Origin: Tangfeifania diversioriginum | GTDB taxonomy: Bacteria > Bacteroidota > Bacteroidia > Bacteroidales > Prolixibacteraceae | Direction: 5' to 3' | NCBI GenBank assembly: GCA_945873105.1 | Contig: CAMCBW010000028.1 | Coordinates: forward strand, 1-64,000 | DNA length: 64,000 bases | Shown here: positions 36,233 to 45,237 of the stretch, one piece after another | Position numbering within the stretch: the stretch's first letter is position 1 | Layout: each line of letters begins with the position of its first letter | Made by a program: the position numbers and the translations under genes | Notes under the pieces: model-generated | Database searches by the model: none | The model's input: the letters and a program-made list of their open reading frames with translations, nothing else | Told to the model about the DNA's origin: nothing

Positions 36233-37492
36233 ATGATTGTTGACATCAAAGTTCCTTCTCCGGGTGAGTCAATTTCGGAGGTTGAAATAGGTAAATGGTT
36301 GGTTGAAAATGGGGCGATCGTAAGAAAAGATCAGGAGGTTGCCGAAGTGGAATCAGACAAAGCTACTTTGTCACTAATCGCTTCAGTTTCAGGTCAATTA
36401 AGTATTCTAGCCAAGGAGGGAGATCGCGTAAAAGTTAGTAGCGTAGTATGCACCATAGACACAGAAAAGAGCTCTTCGCAGTTGGATGATCAGCAAAATA
36501 AGTCTGTCACAACCAAATCTGAGGCTGTTGATGATATTGTCCTGGCAGAAGAAGATCTGAAACCAGTTGCCATTCAAGCAGCCTTGAAATCTTCCGACAA
36601 AGAGGTTTCGCTTAAGATGACTCCGACGGCAAAGGCCGTTATGGAATCCGCTAAATTGAATGTGGAAGAGGTCTTGGAAGGTATTAAAAGGCTCAACAAA
36701 ACAGATATGGAGCTGATTGTTAATGCCTACAAGAATCCAGTTGTAAAGAATACCGCAATTAGCCGTGGAGAGGAACGAACTGCCATGACTCCCCTACGAA
36801 GAAAGCTAAGTCAAAGACTGGTTGCTGTTAAGAATGAAACAGCCATGCTAACCACTTTCAATGAAGTGGATATGGGTAAAATTGTGGAATTGAGGAATAG
36901 ACATCAAAAGGCTTTTACTGAAAAATTTGGAATCAAGTTGGGATTCAATGCTTTTTTTGTAAAAGCAGTTAGTTTGGCTTTGGCGCAACATCCTTCCGTT
37001 AATTCGATGATTGATGGGGATGAGATCGTTACAGCCAACTATCATGACATTGGGATTGCAGTATCCAGTCCAAAGGGATTGATGGTTCCAATTCTTAGGA
37101 ATGTAGAGACCTTGACGCTTTCTCAGATCGAAGGAAGTATCAAAGATCTGGCGGACAAAGCAAGGGATAAGCGTTTGACCGTGAATGAAATGACAGGAGG
37201 AACTTTCACTATAACCAATGGAGGGGTTTTTGGATCAATGATGTCGACACCAATCATTAATCCTCCCCAAAGTGCCATTCTTGGCTTGCATGCCATCAAG
37301 GATCGTCCTGTTGCTGTGAATGGAAAGGTGGAGATCCGCCCTATGATGTATCTGGCACTTTCTTATGATCACCGCATTATTGACGGAAAAGATTCAGTTG
37401 GCTTTCTTGTCAAGGTGAAAGAGCTGATCGAGGATCCATCCAGGTTACTTCTTGGGGGTAAAAACCTGGACGAGGTATTGTTGGATTTGTAG
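36233..37492 (+). CDS. sucB: 2-oxoglutarate dehydrogenase E2 (dihydrolipoamide succinyltransferase)
   Basis: A 419-residue E2 subunit. Residues 1-77 are a lipoyl domain with the lipoylated lysine in [19 protein letters not shown] linker and a rather divergent E1/E3-binding segment ([20 protein letters not shown]) follow, then the catalytic acyltransferase domain with [40 protein letters not shown] and the active-site [16 protein letters not shown]. It transfers succinyl groups to CoA. It is the second gene of the sucAB operon, ended by a 19-bp terminator. Confidence 0.95.
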   Translation: MIVDIKVPSPGESISEVEIGKWLVENGAIVRKDQEVAEVESDKATLSLIASVSGQLSILAKEGDRVKVSSVVCTIDTEKSSSQLDDQQNKSVTTKSEAVDDIVLAEEDLKPVAIQAALKSSDKEVSLKMTPTAKAVMESAKLNVEEVLEGIKRLNKTDMELIVNAYKNPVVKNTAISRGEERTAMTPLRRKLSQRLVAVKNETAMLTTFNEVDMGKIVELRNRHQKAFTEKFGIKLGFNAFFVKAVSLALAQHPSVNSMIDGDEIVTANYHDIGIAVSSPKGLMVPILRNVETLTLSQIEGSIKDLADKARDKRLTVNEMTGGTFTITNGGVFGSMMSTPIINPPQSAILGLHAIKDRPVAVNGKVEIRPMMYLALSYDHRIIDGKDSVGFLVKVKELIEDPSRLLLGGKNLDEVLLDL

Positions 37493-37505
37493 TAAGATTG
37501 ACCAA

Positions 37506-37550
37506 ACAACAAAAGAGCGCCTGATATTTTTTCAGGCGCTCTTTTGTTGT
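37506..37550. terminator. Long-stem terminator after sucB
   Basis: A perfect 19-bp stem (ACAACAAAAGAGCGCCTGA with its complement) and a 7-base loop; the CTTTTGTTGT side serves sucB and the symmetric side can serve the opposing DUF5606 gene. Confidence 0.9.
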
Positions 37551-37571
37551 GACAAATATTGAGAATATATT

Positions 37572-38000
37572 TTACTCCTCTTCGGGCGAAGGGGTGTTCC
37601 CTTCTGCAGCTGTAGGCTCTTCGAAATTTAACAACTCCTTTTCCTGCAATAAATTATACCAGGAAAGAACTTTCTTTATATCTGATACATAAACTCTTTC
37701 CTTGTCAAAATCAGGTAGAATTTTCTCAAAATATTTTTTTAAATCTTCTGGTTTTGAGCTTGTCTGAATGGCAGGTCCACCGTTTTCACTGTCAAAAATC
37801 TTCCTGAAAACCTGTTTTAAAGGAAAATCCTCGCTAGTGGTGTAGATTGCGATATCCTCCAGTGTACTCATCTTTGCACTGGCAAAGGCTGTCTGCTTTT
37901 TGCCTGTTAACAAAGATTCTACAATTACACCATTTTTACCCTCAGACAACACTTTAAATAACCCAGGTTGCCCTGATATAGCCAATATACCTTTTAACAT
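37572..38000 (-). CDS. DUF5606 protein
   Basis: A 142-residue soluble protein starting MLKGILAISGQPGLFKVLSE with an SH3-like first half (GVIVESLLTGKKQTAFASAK, ISTL-type strands) and a helical second half ending in an acidic Pro/Glu tail. This is the Bacteroidetes DUF5606 family; function unknown. The frame extends upstream to 38075, but the -7 box at 38024-38031 lies inside that extension, and the extra residues (AIQNPKSKI) come from the dispersed TTTTGGA repeat, so 38000 is the start. Confidence 0.85.
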   Translation of the reverse strand: MLKGILAISGQPGLFKVLSEGKNGVIVESLLTGKKQTAFASAKMSTLEDIAIYTTSEDFPLKQVFRKIFDSENGGPAIQTSSKPEDLKKYFEKILPDFDKERVYVSDIKKVLSWYNLLQEKELLNFEEPTAAEGNTPSPEEE

Positions 38001-38023
38001 AAAATGTACTATTTGTTGGTTTG

Positions 38024-38031
38024 CAAAAGTA
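38024..38031 (-). promoter_or_regulatory. -7 promoter element for the DUF5606 gene
   Basis: TACTTTTG on the minus strand matches TAnnTTTG, 24 bases before the chosen ATG; it decides the start. Confidence 0.55.
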
Positions 38032-38038
38032 ACAACAA

Positions 38039-38062
38039 TTTTCGATTTTGGATTTTGGATTG
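38039..38062. repeat. Dispersed TTTTCGA/TTTTGGA simple repeat, copy 2
   Basis: Shares 17 identical bases with 18071-18087. Here it lies between the divergent DUF5606 and HAD genes. Confidence 0.8.
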
Positions 38063-38139
38063 CGGTTTTATGCACATCAATCTTAATTTTTTATCGATTA
38101 TGAGGGTAATTTTTGATTTAATTTATTTAATAATCCAAG

Positions 38140-38154
38140 TTTGGAAATTCCAAA
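38140..38154. promoter_or_regulatory. Palindrome upstream of the HAD phosphatase gene
   Basis: TTTGGAAATTCCAAA: 7-bp arms around one A, 69 bases before the ATG at 38223. Without a T run it is more like an operator than a terminator. Function unknown. Confidence 0.35.
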
Positions 38155-38222
38155 TTTTTCGAGGGCGATTTGCTGTTTAAAACAAAAGATTGGCGAACTT
38201 TGCCTTTAAATAATTGGGTTTT

Positions 38223-39053
38223 ATGTGTGAACTTAAAATGGTCGTTACCGACCTTGATGGTACATTGCTTCAAAATGATCAGTCAATCAGCAAAGAGGAT
38301 CTTGAAACGCTATACCTGCTTGGAGATATGGGGATTTGCAGGGTGGCTGCAACAGGCAGAAACCTGTTAAAAGTCAGAAAGGCTTTGAATAAAACTGCTC
38401 CATTTGATTATGTAATTTGTTCCTCAGGAGCTGGAATTGTCGACTGGAAAACGCAGGAGGTTATCAGGGCTATTAACTTGCCCGTAGATTTGACAAGCAG
38501 ACTCATTGGTTACTTAATTGGGCATGGATACAATTTTAAGGTATCAGATTGTTTTCCAGACAACCACAATTTTTTCTGGTGGATGAAAGAGAAATGTCCT
38601 GAAATTGAGCGATATATTGAAGTTCACTCAAAAATGGGAAGGTCTGAAGAGATCGTTCCGGGGCAAGTGTATGAATCTTCTCAACTCCTGCTCTTCTTCC
38701 CAATCAATAGCAATAGGTTCGATGAGGTCAAACAGGAATTGATGGAGGAGTTCAGTGAGATTGGTATCATTCGTACCACCTCTCCGCTCGATGCAAGCTG
38801 GATCTGGATGGAGATCTTCCCCAAGGGAATATCCAAAGCTCACGGAATAGCCGAAATATGCGATTTAAGAGGCATCAGGCAAAATGAGACCCTTGGTATT
38901 GGGAATGATTTCAATGACCTTGAAATGCTTGATTTTACACATCTATCCTATGTCGTACACAACTCTCCTGAAGAGTTAAGGAGGCGGTATTTAATATCAC
39001 TTCCCCATCACGAGAATGGTTTTTCCCATGCAGTGAAGAAACATTTACCCTAA
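38223..39053 (+). CDS. HAD-superfamily hydrolase, Cof type
   Basis: A 276-residue phosphatase of the Cof/HAD-IIB group. Motif I VVTDLDGTLLQND near the N-terminus, motif II in RVAATGRN, and motif III/IV GIGNDFNDLEML near residue 235 are present, with a C2-type cap in between. Such enzymes dephosphorylate sugar phosphates, flavin precursors or PLP; the substrate is not readable. The ATG at 38223 is preferred over the in-frame TTG at 38214. It ends 20 bases from the convergent oadB. Confidence 0.88.
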   Translation: MCELKMVVTDLDGTLLQNDQSISKEDLETLYLLGDMGICRVAATGRNLLKVRKALNKTAPFDYVICSSGAGIVDWKTQEVIRAINLPVDLTSRLIGYLIGHGYNFKVSDCFPDNHNFFWWMKEKCPEIERYIEVHSKMGRSEEIVPGQVYESSQLLLFFPINSNRFDEVKQELMEEFSEIGIIRTTSPLDASWIWMEIFPKGISKAHGIAEICDLRGIRQNETLGIGNDFNDLEMLDFTHLSYVVHNSPEELRRRYLISLPHHENGFSHAVKKHLP

Positions 39054-39073
39054 CCGTCCAATAAACTCAGCGT

Positions 39074-40285
39074 TCAGGCAAAAAAGGTTATGTAGAGTCC
39101 TGTGATAATTGCGGTAGTAATTACACCGCTGATATTGGCTCCCAGTGCTTCAGCCAGGATCATAGACTGAGGATTTACTTTGTGCACCTCTTTTTGGGCA
39201 ACCTTTGCAGTAGTTGGAATACAGCTCACACCAGCTATACCAATCACAGGATTGTAATTGCCCCTGTGAATAAAATACATAATGTAGCCGCCCATGATAC
39301 CTCCAATTCCTGACAAGAGCAAGGCGATGATGCCTACGATCAATAATTTTAATATTTGAGGATTCAACAACAGATGGGCTTCGCAAAGAATTCCCAGCAG
39401 AAGTCCAAGAAAGAAGGTAGATCCATAGAGTAGCGGGCCTTCAATGAAGGACTGGATATGTGTCAAGCCTGACTCCCTGATCGCTATTCCAATAAAAAGG
39501 GAGAAGAACAAAGGTCCAGCAACGGGAAACAACAAGCAAAGTATCACACATAGTACTGAGGCAAATGCTAGTTTTACACCTGAAGAGATAGGTTTTGTTT
39601 TTGTCTTGGGCTTGATCATTTGAATTCCTCTCAATTTTTTAGGAATCAGCAATCGTATGAGGTATGGATATCCGCCGTAGGTTAAACCCAGGTATAGATA
39701 GGCGACAACTGTTATCGGCACAAACAAGTTCTTCGACAAATTTAGTGCAGTAAACAAAACCATTGGCCCGTCTGCCCCTCCCACCATGGCAGCTGAAGCT
39801 GCGTCCTTGAGGGAAAACCCCAGATAGATGGCAATAGGTACCGCTAGAAATGTCCCCATTTCGGCACAGACAGCCAAAAACATACTACTAAACGGCTTTT
39901 TGAGAATGTAACTGATGTCAAGCATTGAACCAATTCCCATGAAAATAAAGCAGGCAATCAATCCATTGCTGAAGGTAAATGTATAAATGGGTTGGAGAAA
40001 ATCAATTTGAAGCAGGTAAAGTAGTTGGTTGATATCCGAAGCCATCGGATCAACAAACAGATTGCCATGTGAACCATCCGGCATCACCATGGTAGCTGCA
40101 TTGATCGTTGCCATTCCGAGCCCCATAGGAATCATTAACAACGGTTCCAAAATCCCTTTTTTCCCCAGATAGATCAGTAGAAGTCCCAGGAGGATCAAGA
40201 AGATGCGGGTAAACATGATATGAGCTTCAGAGGTAAATAAGGTATAAAAACCCTGGAAGAGTCGGCTAATTTCTATGTGGTCCAT
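39074..40285 (-). CDS. oadB: Sodium-translocating decarboxylase beta subunit (OadB/MmdB)
   Basis: A 403-residue integral membrane protein with about 10 helices. It carries the family Na+-site region ending in AAMVGGADGPMVLFTALNLS and the C-terminal GIAGVSCIPTTAKVAQKEVHK, NPQSMILAEALGANISGVIT. It decarboxylates carboxybiotin and exports Na+. In this operon it most likely works with MmdA, OadG and the biotin carrier as methylmalonyl-CoA decarboxylase. It is the last gene of the minus-strand operon that starts near 44965. Confidence 0.94.
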   Translation of the reverse strand: MDHIEISRLFQGFYTLFTSEAHIMFTRIFLILLGLLLIYLGKKGILEPLLMIPMGLGMATINAATMVMPDGSHGNLFVDPMASDINQLLYLLQIDFLQPIYTFTFSNGLIACFIFMGIGSMLDISYILKKPFSSMFLAVCAEMGTFLAVPIAIYLGFSLKDAASAAMVGGADGPMVLFTALNLSKNLFVPITVVAYLYLGLTYGGYPYLIRLLIPKKLRGIQMIKPKTKTKPISSGVKLAFASVLCVILCLLFPVAGPLFFSLFIGIAIRESGLTHIQSFIEGPLLYGSTFFLGLLLGILCEAHLLLNPQILKLLIVGIIALLLSGIGGIMGGYIMYFIHRGNYNPVIGIAGVSCIPTTAKVAQKEVHKVNPQSMILAEALGANISGVITTAIITGLYITFFA

Positions 40286-40393
40286 TTATTGAAAAAATGT
40301 AAATGTTTAGCTAATTTTTAATAGTGAAAGTGGGTAACTTTGATGGTTGAAACTGCAATGTCAATCCAGGTTTCTGTGAAATAAACTCCATAT

Positions 40394-40525
40394 TTATTTC
40401 GGCTTTGCGGTCTCCTTGGGTAAAAAATTGATCAGTTTAGACAACCCCCATATGATTGTTGCAACTCCCATCGAAATCAGTAATGTAATGCCATATAGAT
40501 ACATCACTTTTATTAGAATTTCCAT
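40394..40525 (-). CDS. 43-residue single-pass membrane peptide in the sodium-pump operon
   Basis: A short frame from ATG (40525) to TAA (40394). The product begins MEILIKVMYLYGITLLISMG, continues VATIIWGLSKLINFLPKETAKPK and has one membrane helix (about residues 8-30) with a positively charged tail. It lies between the biotin carrier gene (20 bases away) and oadB (108 bases), same strand, where there is no other reading frame. Small helices also occur in OadG-type gamma subunits, so it may be an extra small pump subunit; that role is inference. It is not similar to the OadG at 41088. Confidence 0.65.
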   Translation of the reverse strand: MEILIKVMYLYGITLLISMGVATIIWGLSKLINFLPKETAKPK

Positions 40526-40545
40526 TTGTAAATAATTGAGGCTGG

Positions 40546-40986
40546 TTATTCAATCGTTATCATTATATCTCCTTCCATAACACTCTCACCTTCCTGCTTG
40601 TGAATAGTTTTTATCTTACCCGCCTTGTCTGATTCAATACTATTTTCCATTTTCATCGCTTCCAGTACAAGCAATCGTTGCCCAATACTCACGATATCAC
40701 CTTCATTTACCAGAATTCTTACAATCGAACCAGGAAGCGGTGCCTGAATAGTTCCAGCTCCTTTGGGTGCGGATGGGTTTCTGGTTTTGGTTACAGAAGG
40801 GTGCACATCTGTCGATGGTACAGAGATGCTTCTAACGAGCTTGGGTGTTTTAGGAACAGCAATACTCTGCTCTATCTCGACTGTATACTTGGTCCCGTTT
40901 ACAACAATCTCTGAAATACCTTCCTCAATGCTCAAAATCTCAGTATCGTACTGATTTCCGTTGATTGTGAAATTAAATTTTTTCAT
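40546..40986 (-). CDS. Biotin carboxyl carrier subunit of the decarboxylase
   Basis: A 146-residue protein: a short N-terminal beta part (FTINGNQYDTEILSIEEGIS), a Pro/Ala linker and a C-terminal biotinyl domain with the biotinylated lysine in VLEAMKMENSIESDKAGKI. It carries CO2 as carboxybiotin from MmdA to OadB. The domain is preceded by GTIQAPLPGSIVRILVNEGD, typical of carboxylase/decarboxylase carriers. Confidence 0.93.
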   Translation of the reverse strand: MKKFNFTINGNQYDTEILSIEEGISEIVVNGTKYTVEIEQSIAVPKTPKLVRSISVPSTDVHPSVTKTRNPSAPKGAGTIQAPLPGSIVRILVNEGDIVSIGQRLLVLEAMKMENSIESDKAGKIKTIHKQEGESVMEGDIMITIE

Positions 40987-41087
40987 GTATCAAAATTTTA
41001 TGCTTTAACAGCCAAATATTGTTTAATGCACATATTATAAGCTATTTATATTTGATGATCCTGTAATTTATAATGCCTTTCAACCCT

Positions 41088-41408
41088 TTACCTAGGTGAT
41101 TTCCTCAGACCATAAATTTTAGAACTCCATGGAGAATAAGTTCGGGATACTTTGATCATGGTAATAACCGGATTCTCCTGATCGTGAAGTTGATTGGTAT
41201 AGAGGTAAAGTGCCATTGCAATTGCGGCTCCTACCTCATCATCTGAAGAGTTCTTTTCTGCTTGCTTATTCGAAGCTGCCATATAAGCTATTTCAGCTTC
41301 CGTCTCCTTTTTTAGCATCAGATTTCCAAGGAACCTAAAAGTTACTAACATGATTACAATCAATACAAAGACCAAAATAATGGTAGCTCCAACACTCATA
41401 TCTATCAT
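41088..41408 (-). CDS. OadG-like gamma subunit of the sodium pump
   Basis: A 106-residue protein with one N-terminal membrane helix (GATIILVFVLIVIMLVTFRF), a charged linker and a C-terminal segment with TNQLHDQENPVITMIKVSRT and YSPWSSKIYGLR, seen in Bacteroidetes OadG-family proteins. The gamma subunit holds the carboxyltransferase to the membrane part. The first ATG is at 41408, a second at 41399. It lies between mmdA (120 bases) and the biotin carrier (101 bases). Confidence 0.85.
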   Translation of the reverse strand: MIDMSVGATIILVFVLIVIMLVTFRFLGNLMLKKETEAEIAYMAASNKQAEKNSSDDEVGAAIAMALYLYTNQLHDQENPVITMIKVSRTYSPWSSKIYGLRKSPR

Positions 41409-41527
41409 GGTAAGTGTTTTAATAATTATGTAAATATTTAATTGTCAATGACATGTTAATCTTCTTCAAGTTGATTCACCTATCCTGCCGTTTTGACCTA
41501 AGTTTTTGTTTTTTAATTAGACAGGTC

Positions 41528-43087
41528 TTACAAAGGAATATTTGAATGCTTTTTGGCGGGTAAGGTATCTTTCTTTGTTGCCAAAGATTGCAATGCCCTT
41601 ATGATCCGGAATCTGGTGTTCCTAGGCTCAATCACATCATCAATATAACCATATCTTGCAGCATTATAGGGATTTGCAAACTGTTCCTTGTATTCATCCT
41701 CTGCTTTTCGGATAAACTCCTCACGCACAGTATCGTCGGTCATTTTTGCTATTTCTTTGCTGTAGAGGACTTCTATTGCGCCTTTTGGGCCCATCACGGC
41801 AATTTCGGCCTGTGGCCAGGCATAATTAAGATCGCCCCTTAGGTGTTTTGAACTCATCACGCAGTAGGCTCCACCATATGCTTTGCGGAGAATAACAGTA
41901 ATTTTTGGTACAGTAGCCTCTCCATAAGCGTACAAAAGTTTAGCGCCATGTATGATAATACCTCCGTATTCCTGGGCTGTTCCCGGCAGGAAACCTGGCA
42001 CATCCTCCAGTGTAACCAAGGGAACATTGAATGCATCACAAAACCTGACAAATCGGGCTGCTTTTCTGGATGCATTGATATCCAATACTCCAGCCAAATA
42101 GGCAGGTTGATTGGCTACAATACCTACAGGCATTCCATTGAATCTGGCAAATCCAACCACAACATTTTGTGCATAATTTCTGTGAATTTCCATAAACTCA
42201 TTGTAATCGACAATGGAGTGGATCACATCTTTAACGTCGTAGGGTTTGTTGGGATTTTCCGGAATTATGTCGTTCAACTGTTCATCGAGACGATCGATTG
42301 GATCATCGCAAAAAGCAATCGGTGGATCTTCCAGGTTATTCTGGGGCAGGAAGGAGAGCAATTTACGAATCAACATCAACCCCTCCTCCTCGCTATCTGC
42401 CACCATGTGGGTAACTCCGGATTTAGATCCGTGCACAACGGCACCTCCCAGTTGCTCATCAGTCACCTCTTCACCGGTTACTGTTTTTACCACTTTGGGA
42501 CCGGTCACGAACATATAACTGGTATCTTTGCTCATCACAATAAAATCCGTCAATGCAGGGGAATACACTGCCCCACCGGCACATGGGCCAAAGATGGCTG
42601 AAATCTGAGGAACAACTCCTGAAGCCATAATGTTGCGCTGAAATATTTCGGCATAACCAGCCAAAGAGGTAACTCCTTCCTGGATTCTGGCTCCGCCCGA
42701 GTCGTTGATGCCAATCACCGGAGCACCTACTTTCATAGCCATGTCCATGATCTTACAAATCTTCAATGCATAGGTTTCTGAAAGTGAACCTCCGAAAACC
42801 GTAAAATCCTGTGAAAAAACAAAAATTGTTCGACCATCAATGGTACCTCTGCCGGTTACCACCCCATCACCCATAAATTTTGTCTTATCCATTCCCAGAT
42901 TGGTACAGCGATGGGTTACAAACATGTCAAACTCCTCGAAACTGCCTTCATCCACCAGCATGTCAATTCTTTCCCTGGCAGTCATTTTGCCTTTGGCATG
43001 CTGGGTATCCATCCTTTTCTGACCGCCACCCATTTTTGCCTCGGAACGCAGGTTGATTAATTTTTGAATCTTATCTTGATTTTTCAT
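41528..43087 (-). CDS. mmdA: Methylmalonyl-CoA decarboxylase alpha / acyl-CoA carboxylase carboxyltransferase
   Basis: A 519-residue carboxyltransferase with two crotonase-like halves. Typical stretches: [103 protein letters not shown] and [18 protein letters not shown]. It removes CO2 from (S)-methylmalonyl-CoA to give propionyl-CoA. Sequence alone does not separate it from propionyl-CoA carboxylase beta; the OadB/OadG neighbours and epimerase favour the decarboxylase. Confidence 0.9.
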   Translation of the reverse strand: MKNQDKIQKLINLRSEAKMGGGQKRMDTQHAKGKMTARERIDMLVDEGSFEEFDMFVTHRCTNLGMDKTKFMGDGVVTGRGTIDGRTIFVFSQDFTVFGGSLSETYALKICKIMDMAMKVGAPVIGINDSGGARIQEGVTSLAGYAEIFQRNIMASGVVPQISAIFGPCAGGAVYSPALTDFIVMSKDTSYMFVTGPKVVKTVTGEEVTDEQLGGAVVHGSKSGVTHMVADSEEEGLMLIRKLLSFLPQNNLEDPPIAFCDDPIDRLDEQLNDIIPENPNKPYDVKDVIHSIVDYNEFMEIHRNYAQNVVVGFARFNGMPVGIVANQPAYLAGVLDINASRKAARFVRFCDAFNVPLVTLEDVPGFLPGTAQEYGGIIIHGAKLLYAYGEATVPKITVILRKAYGGAYCVMSSKHLRGDLNYAWPQAEIAVMGPKGAIEVLYSKEIAKMTDDTVREEFIRKAEDEYKEQFANPYNAARYGYIDDVIEPRNTRFRIIRALQSLATKKDTLPAKKHSNIPL

Positions 43088-43238
43088 CTTAATAATTTGG
43101 AATTACTTCCTGATATATTCACGTAAAATTTGTCCAGGAGTTATACTTACCGTTGGTTTGTGTTGCAACAATGCCTTCTGGTCAACCCCAACCAATGGTA
43201 AGGAATCTCGAACTGATAATAAAAACCGAAAAAATGAT

Positions 43239-43640
43239 CTATTTGCTGCAAAGTTCGGTTAGGACTCCAAAGGTGGATTTGGGATGAAGGAAGCCAATCT
43301 TAAGTCCTTCAGCGCCATTTCTTCCAATTTTATCTACCAATTGAATACCCGAAGCTTCAGCCTCAGCAAGAGCCTCATCAACCTGATCCACAGCGAAGGC
43401 TATGTGGTGAACCCCCTGCCCTTTTTTCTCCAGAAACTTCCCGATAGGCCCGTTTGGATCCATCGATTCAAGCAATTCAATTTTTGTTTCTCCAACCAGA
43501 AAGAAAGCTGTTTTTACTTTTTGATCGGCTACCTCTTCAATTGCATAGCACTTTGAACCCAGTAGGGTTTCATAATATGGAATGGCACTCTCCAAACTTT
43601 CTACGGCAATGCCAATGTGCTCAATTTTTGATATATTCAT
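43239..43640 (-). CDS. mce: Methylmalonyl-CoA epimerase
   Basis: A 133-residue vicinal-oxygen-chelate enzyme that interconverts (R)- and (S)-methylmalonyl-CoA. It has ISKIEHIGIAVESLESAIPY (first metal His), KIELLESMDPNGPIGKFLEK and GVHHIAFAVDQVDEALAEAE, with the metal Glu near the C-terminus (FGVLTELCSK). It links the B12-dependent mutase, which makes the R form, to the decarboxylase, which uses the S form. Confidence 0.94.
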   Translation of the reverse strand: MNISKIEHIGIAVESLESAIPYYETLLGSKCYAIEEVADQKVKTAFFLVGETKIELLESMDPNGPIGKFLEKKGQGVHHIAFAVDQVDEALAEAEASGIQLVDKIGRNGAEGLKIGFLHPKSTFGVLTELCSK

Positions 43641-43660
43641 CTTGATAAACTTTTGAGATA

Positions 43661-44965
43661 CTATTGTTTTACAAAACGGAAATGGGGTCCAAAACGCTCG
43701 AAAGCAGCTTTATCCAACATCTCTCTGTGCTTTGGATGCGCAATTGAAATAAGTAACTTTGCTCTTTCCTGCATGGTTTTACCATACAAATTTACGACAC
43801 CCTGCTCGGTGACTACCCAGTGAATGTTCGCTCTGGTAGAGACTACTCCGGAACCTTCGATCAAGGTGGGAGAGATTTTTGATAATCCCTTCTCTGTAAC
43901 AGAGGGCATTGCAATGATGGGACGTCCATTGAAGGAATGGCCTGCACCTCGGATAAAATCGATTTGACCACCTACGCCGGAATAATGTTTAATTCCGATG
44001 GAGTCAGCACAAACCTGACCCGTAATATCGATGGCCAATGCTGCATTAATGGCTGTAACATTGTTGAGTTTTCTAATTACGGCCACATTGTTGGTGTGAG
44101 CCACATCCATCATCGCAACCATTGGATTATCATCTACAAAATCATACAATGCCTTGGAGCCCATCAAAAAGGAGGCCACCATCTTGCCTTTGTCGAAATT
44201 CTTTTTTCTACCAGTAACAACACCTTTTTCCACCAGCGGTAAAATGCCATCTGAGAACATTTCGGTATGTACGCCCAGATCCTTGTGGTTTCCTAGCTGC
44301 GCCAATACTGCATTTGGTATACCCCCAATACCCATCTGGAGGCAGGCACCATCTTCCACCAATGTTGCAACATTCTTCCCAATAGCAATCTCCATATCAG
44401 ACAATGGATCAAAATTATGGGCATATATTGGTGAATCATCCTCCACAAACAGATCAATCATATTCAGATTGATCATTGCATCACCCCAGGTTCTTGGCAC
44501 ATTGGGATTGACAAGTGCAATAACCTTTTCCGCACATTCAACAGCTGCCAATGTTGCGTCAACAGAGGTACCCAATGATACGAAACCATGCTTGTCGGGT
44601 GGGGAGACCATGATCATAGCTACATTAACCTTTAAATATCCCTCCCTGATCAATTTTTGAGTTTCACTCAGAAAAACAGGAATATAATCTGCATATCCTG
44701 CCTGTGTCTGCTTGCGAAGGTTCCCGCCAACAAAGAATTGCTGCGTATCAAAAATACCTTCGAATTCGGGATTGCCATATTCAACTGTGCCCTCCACGTG
44801 GATGTGCTGGATCTTTACATCAAATATTTCCCCAGCTCTACCACGCTCCACCATGGCTCTGATAAGTTTGTGCGGAGTCACTGCCACACTACTAAGATGA
44901 ACTCTGTCACCCGTTTTGATTACTTTTACTGCATCTTCTGCAGAAACATATTTAATTTGCTTCAT
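43661..44965 (-). CDS. Acetyl-CoA hydrolase/CoA-transferase family protein
   Basis: A 434-residue CoA-transferase of the 4-hydroxybutyrate/succinate CoA-transferase type. Motifs: AVKVIKTGDRVHLSSVAVTP, the catalytic Glu in LGVHTEMFSDGILPLVE, GIGGIPNAVLAQLG, and GVGGQIDFIRGAGHSFNGRP plus VTEQGVVNLYG. In this operon it may move CoA from propionyl-CoA to succinate, closing the cycle; substrate is inferred from context. First gene of the operon; a near-match -7 element (TATTTTCG, 44995-45002 minus) precedes it. Confidence 0.85.
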   Translation of the reverse strand: MKQIKYVSAEDAVKVIKTGDRVHLSSVAVTPHKLIRAMVERGRAGEIFDVKIQHIHVEGTVEYGNPEFEGIFDTQQFFVGGNLRKQTQAGYADYIPVFLSETQKLIREGYLKVNVAMIMVSPPDKHGFVSLGTSVDATLAAVECAEKVIALVNPNVPRTWGDAMINLNMIDLFVEDDSPIYAHNFDPLSDMEIAIGKNVATLVEDGACLQMGIGGIPNAVLAQLGNHKDLGVHTEMFSDGILPLVEKGVVTGRKKNFDKGKMVASFLMGSKALYDFVDDNPMVAMMDVAHTNNVAVIRKLNNVTAINAALAIDITGQVCADSIGIKHYSGVGGQIDFIRGAGHSFNGRPIIAMPSVTEKGLSKISPTLIEGSGVVSTRANIHWVVTEQGVVNLYGKTMQERAKLLISIAHPKHREMLDKAAFERFGPHFRFVKQ

Positions 44966-45237
44966 TATTAATACTTTACTTTTTTTTGGCGGCTCGAAAA
45001 TAGTTAAAATAGCCCATGGATATTATGATATTTGTTGCCTTGGTATGAGATTTAATATTAAATTGACTTTGGCTTGGTCGTTGATATATAGTTAAATATA
45101 TAGATAATCCTTTTTGTTTTTGTCTCTTTTGGCAAGTGAAGATTCTACTGTCTGGCTCAACGCAACAATTTTATGCTCCATGTCATTTTTTTTTACGTAA
45201 TTTGGAAAGTGAATAATACAACTACCATATAATCAGT

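Noticed and set aside
38001-38075. Upstream extension of the DUF5606 protein
   Set aside because: It includes the promoter box and repeat-derived residues (IQNPKSKI).
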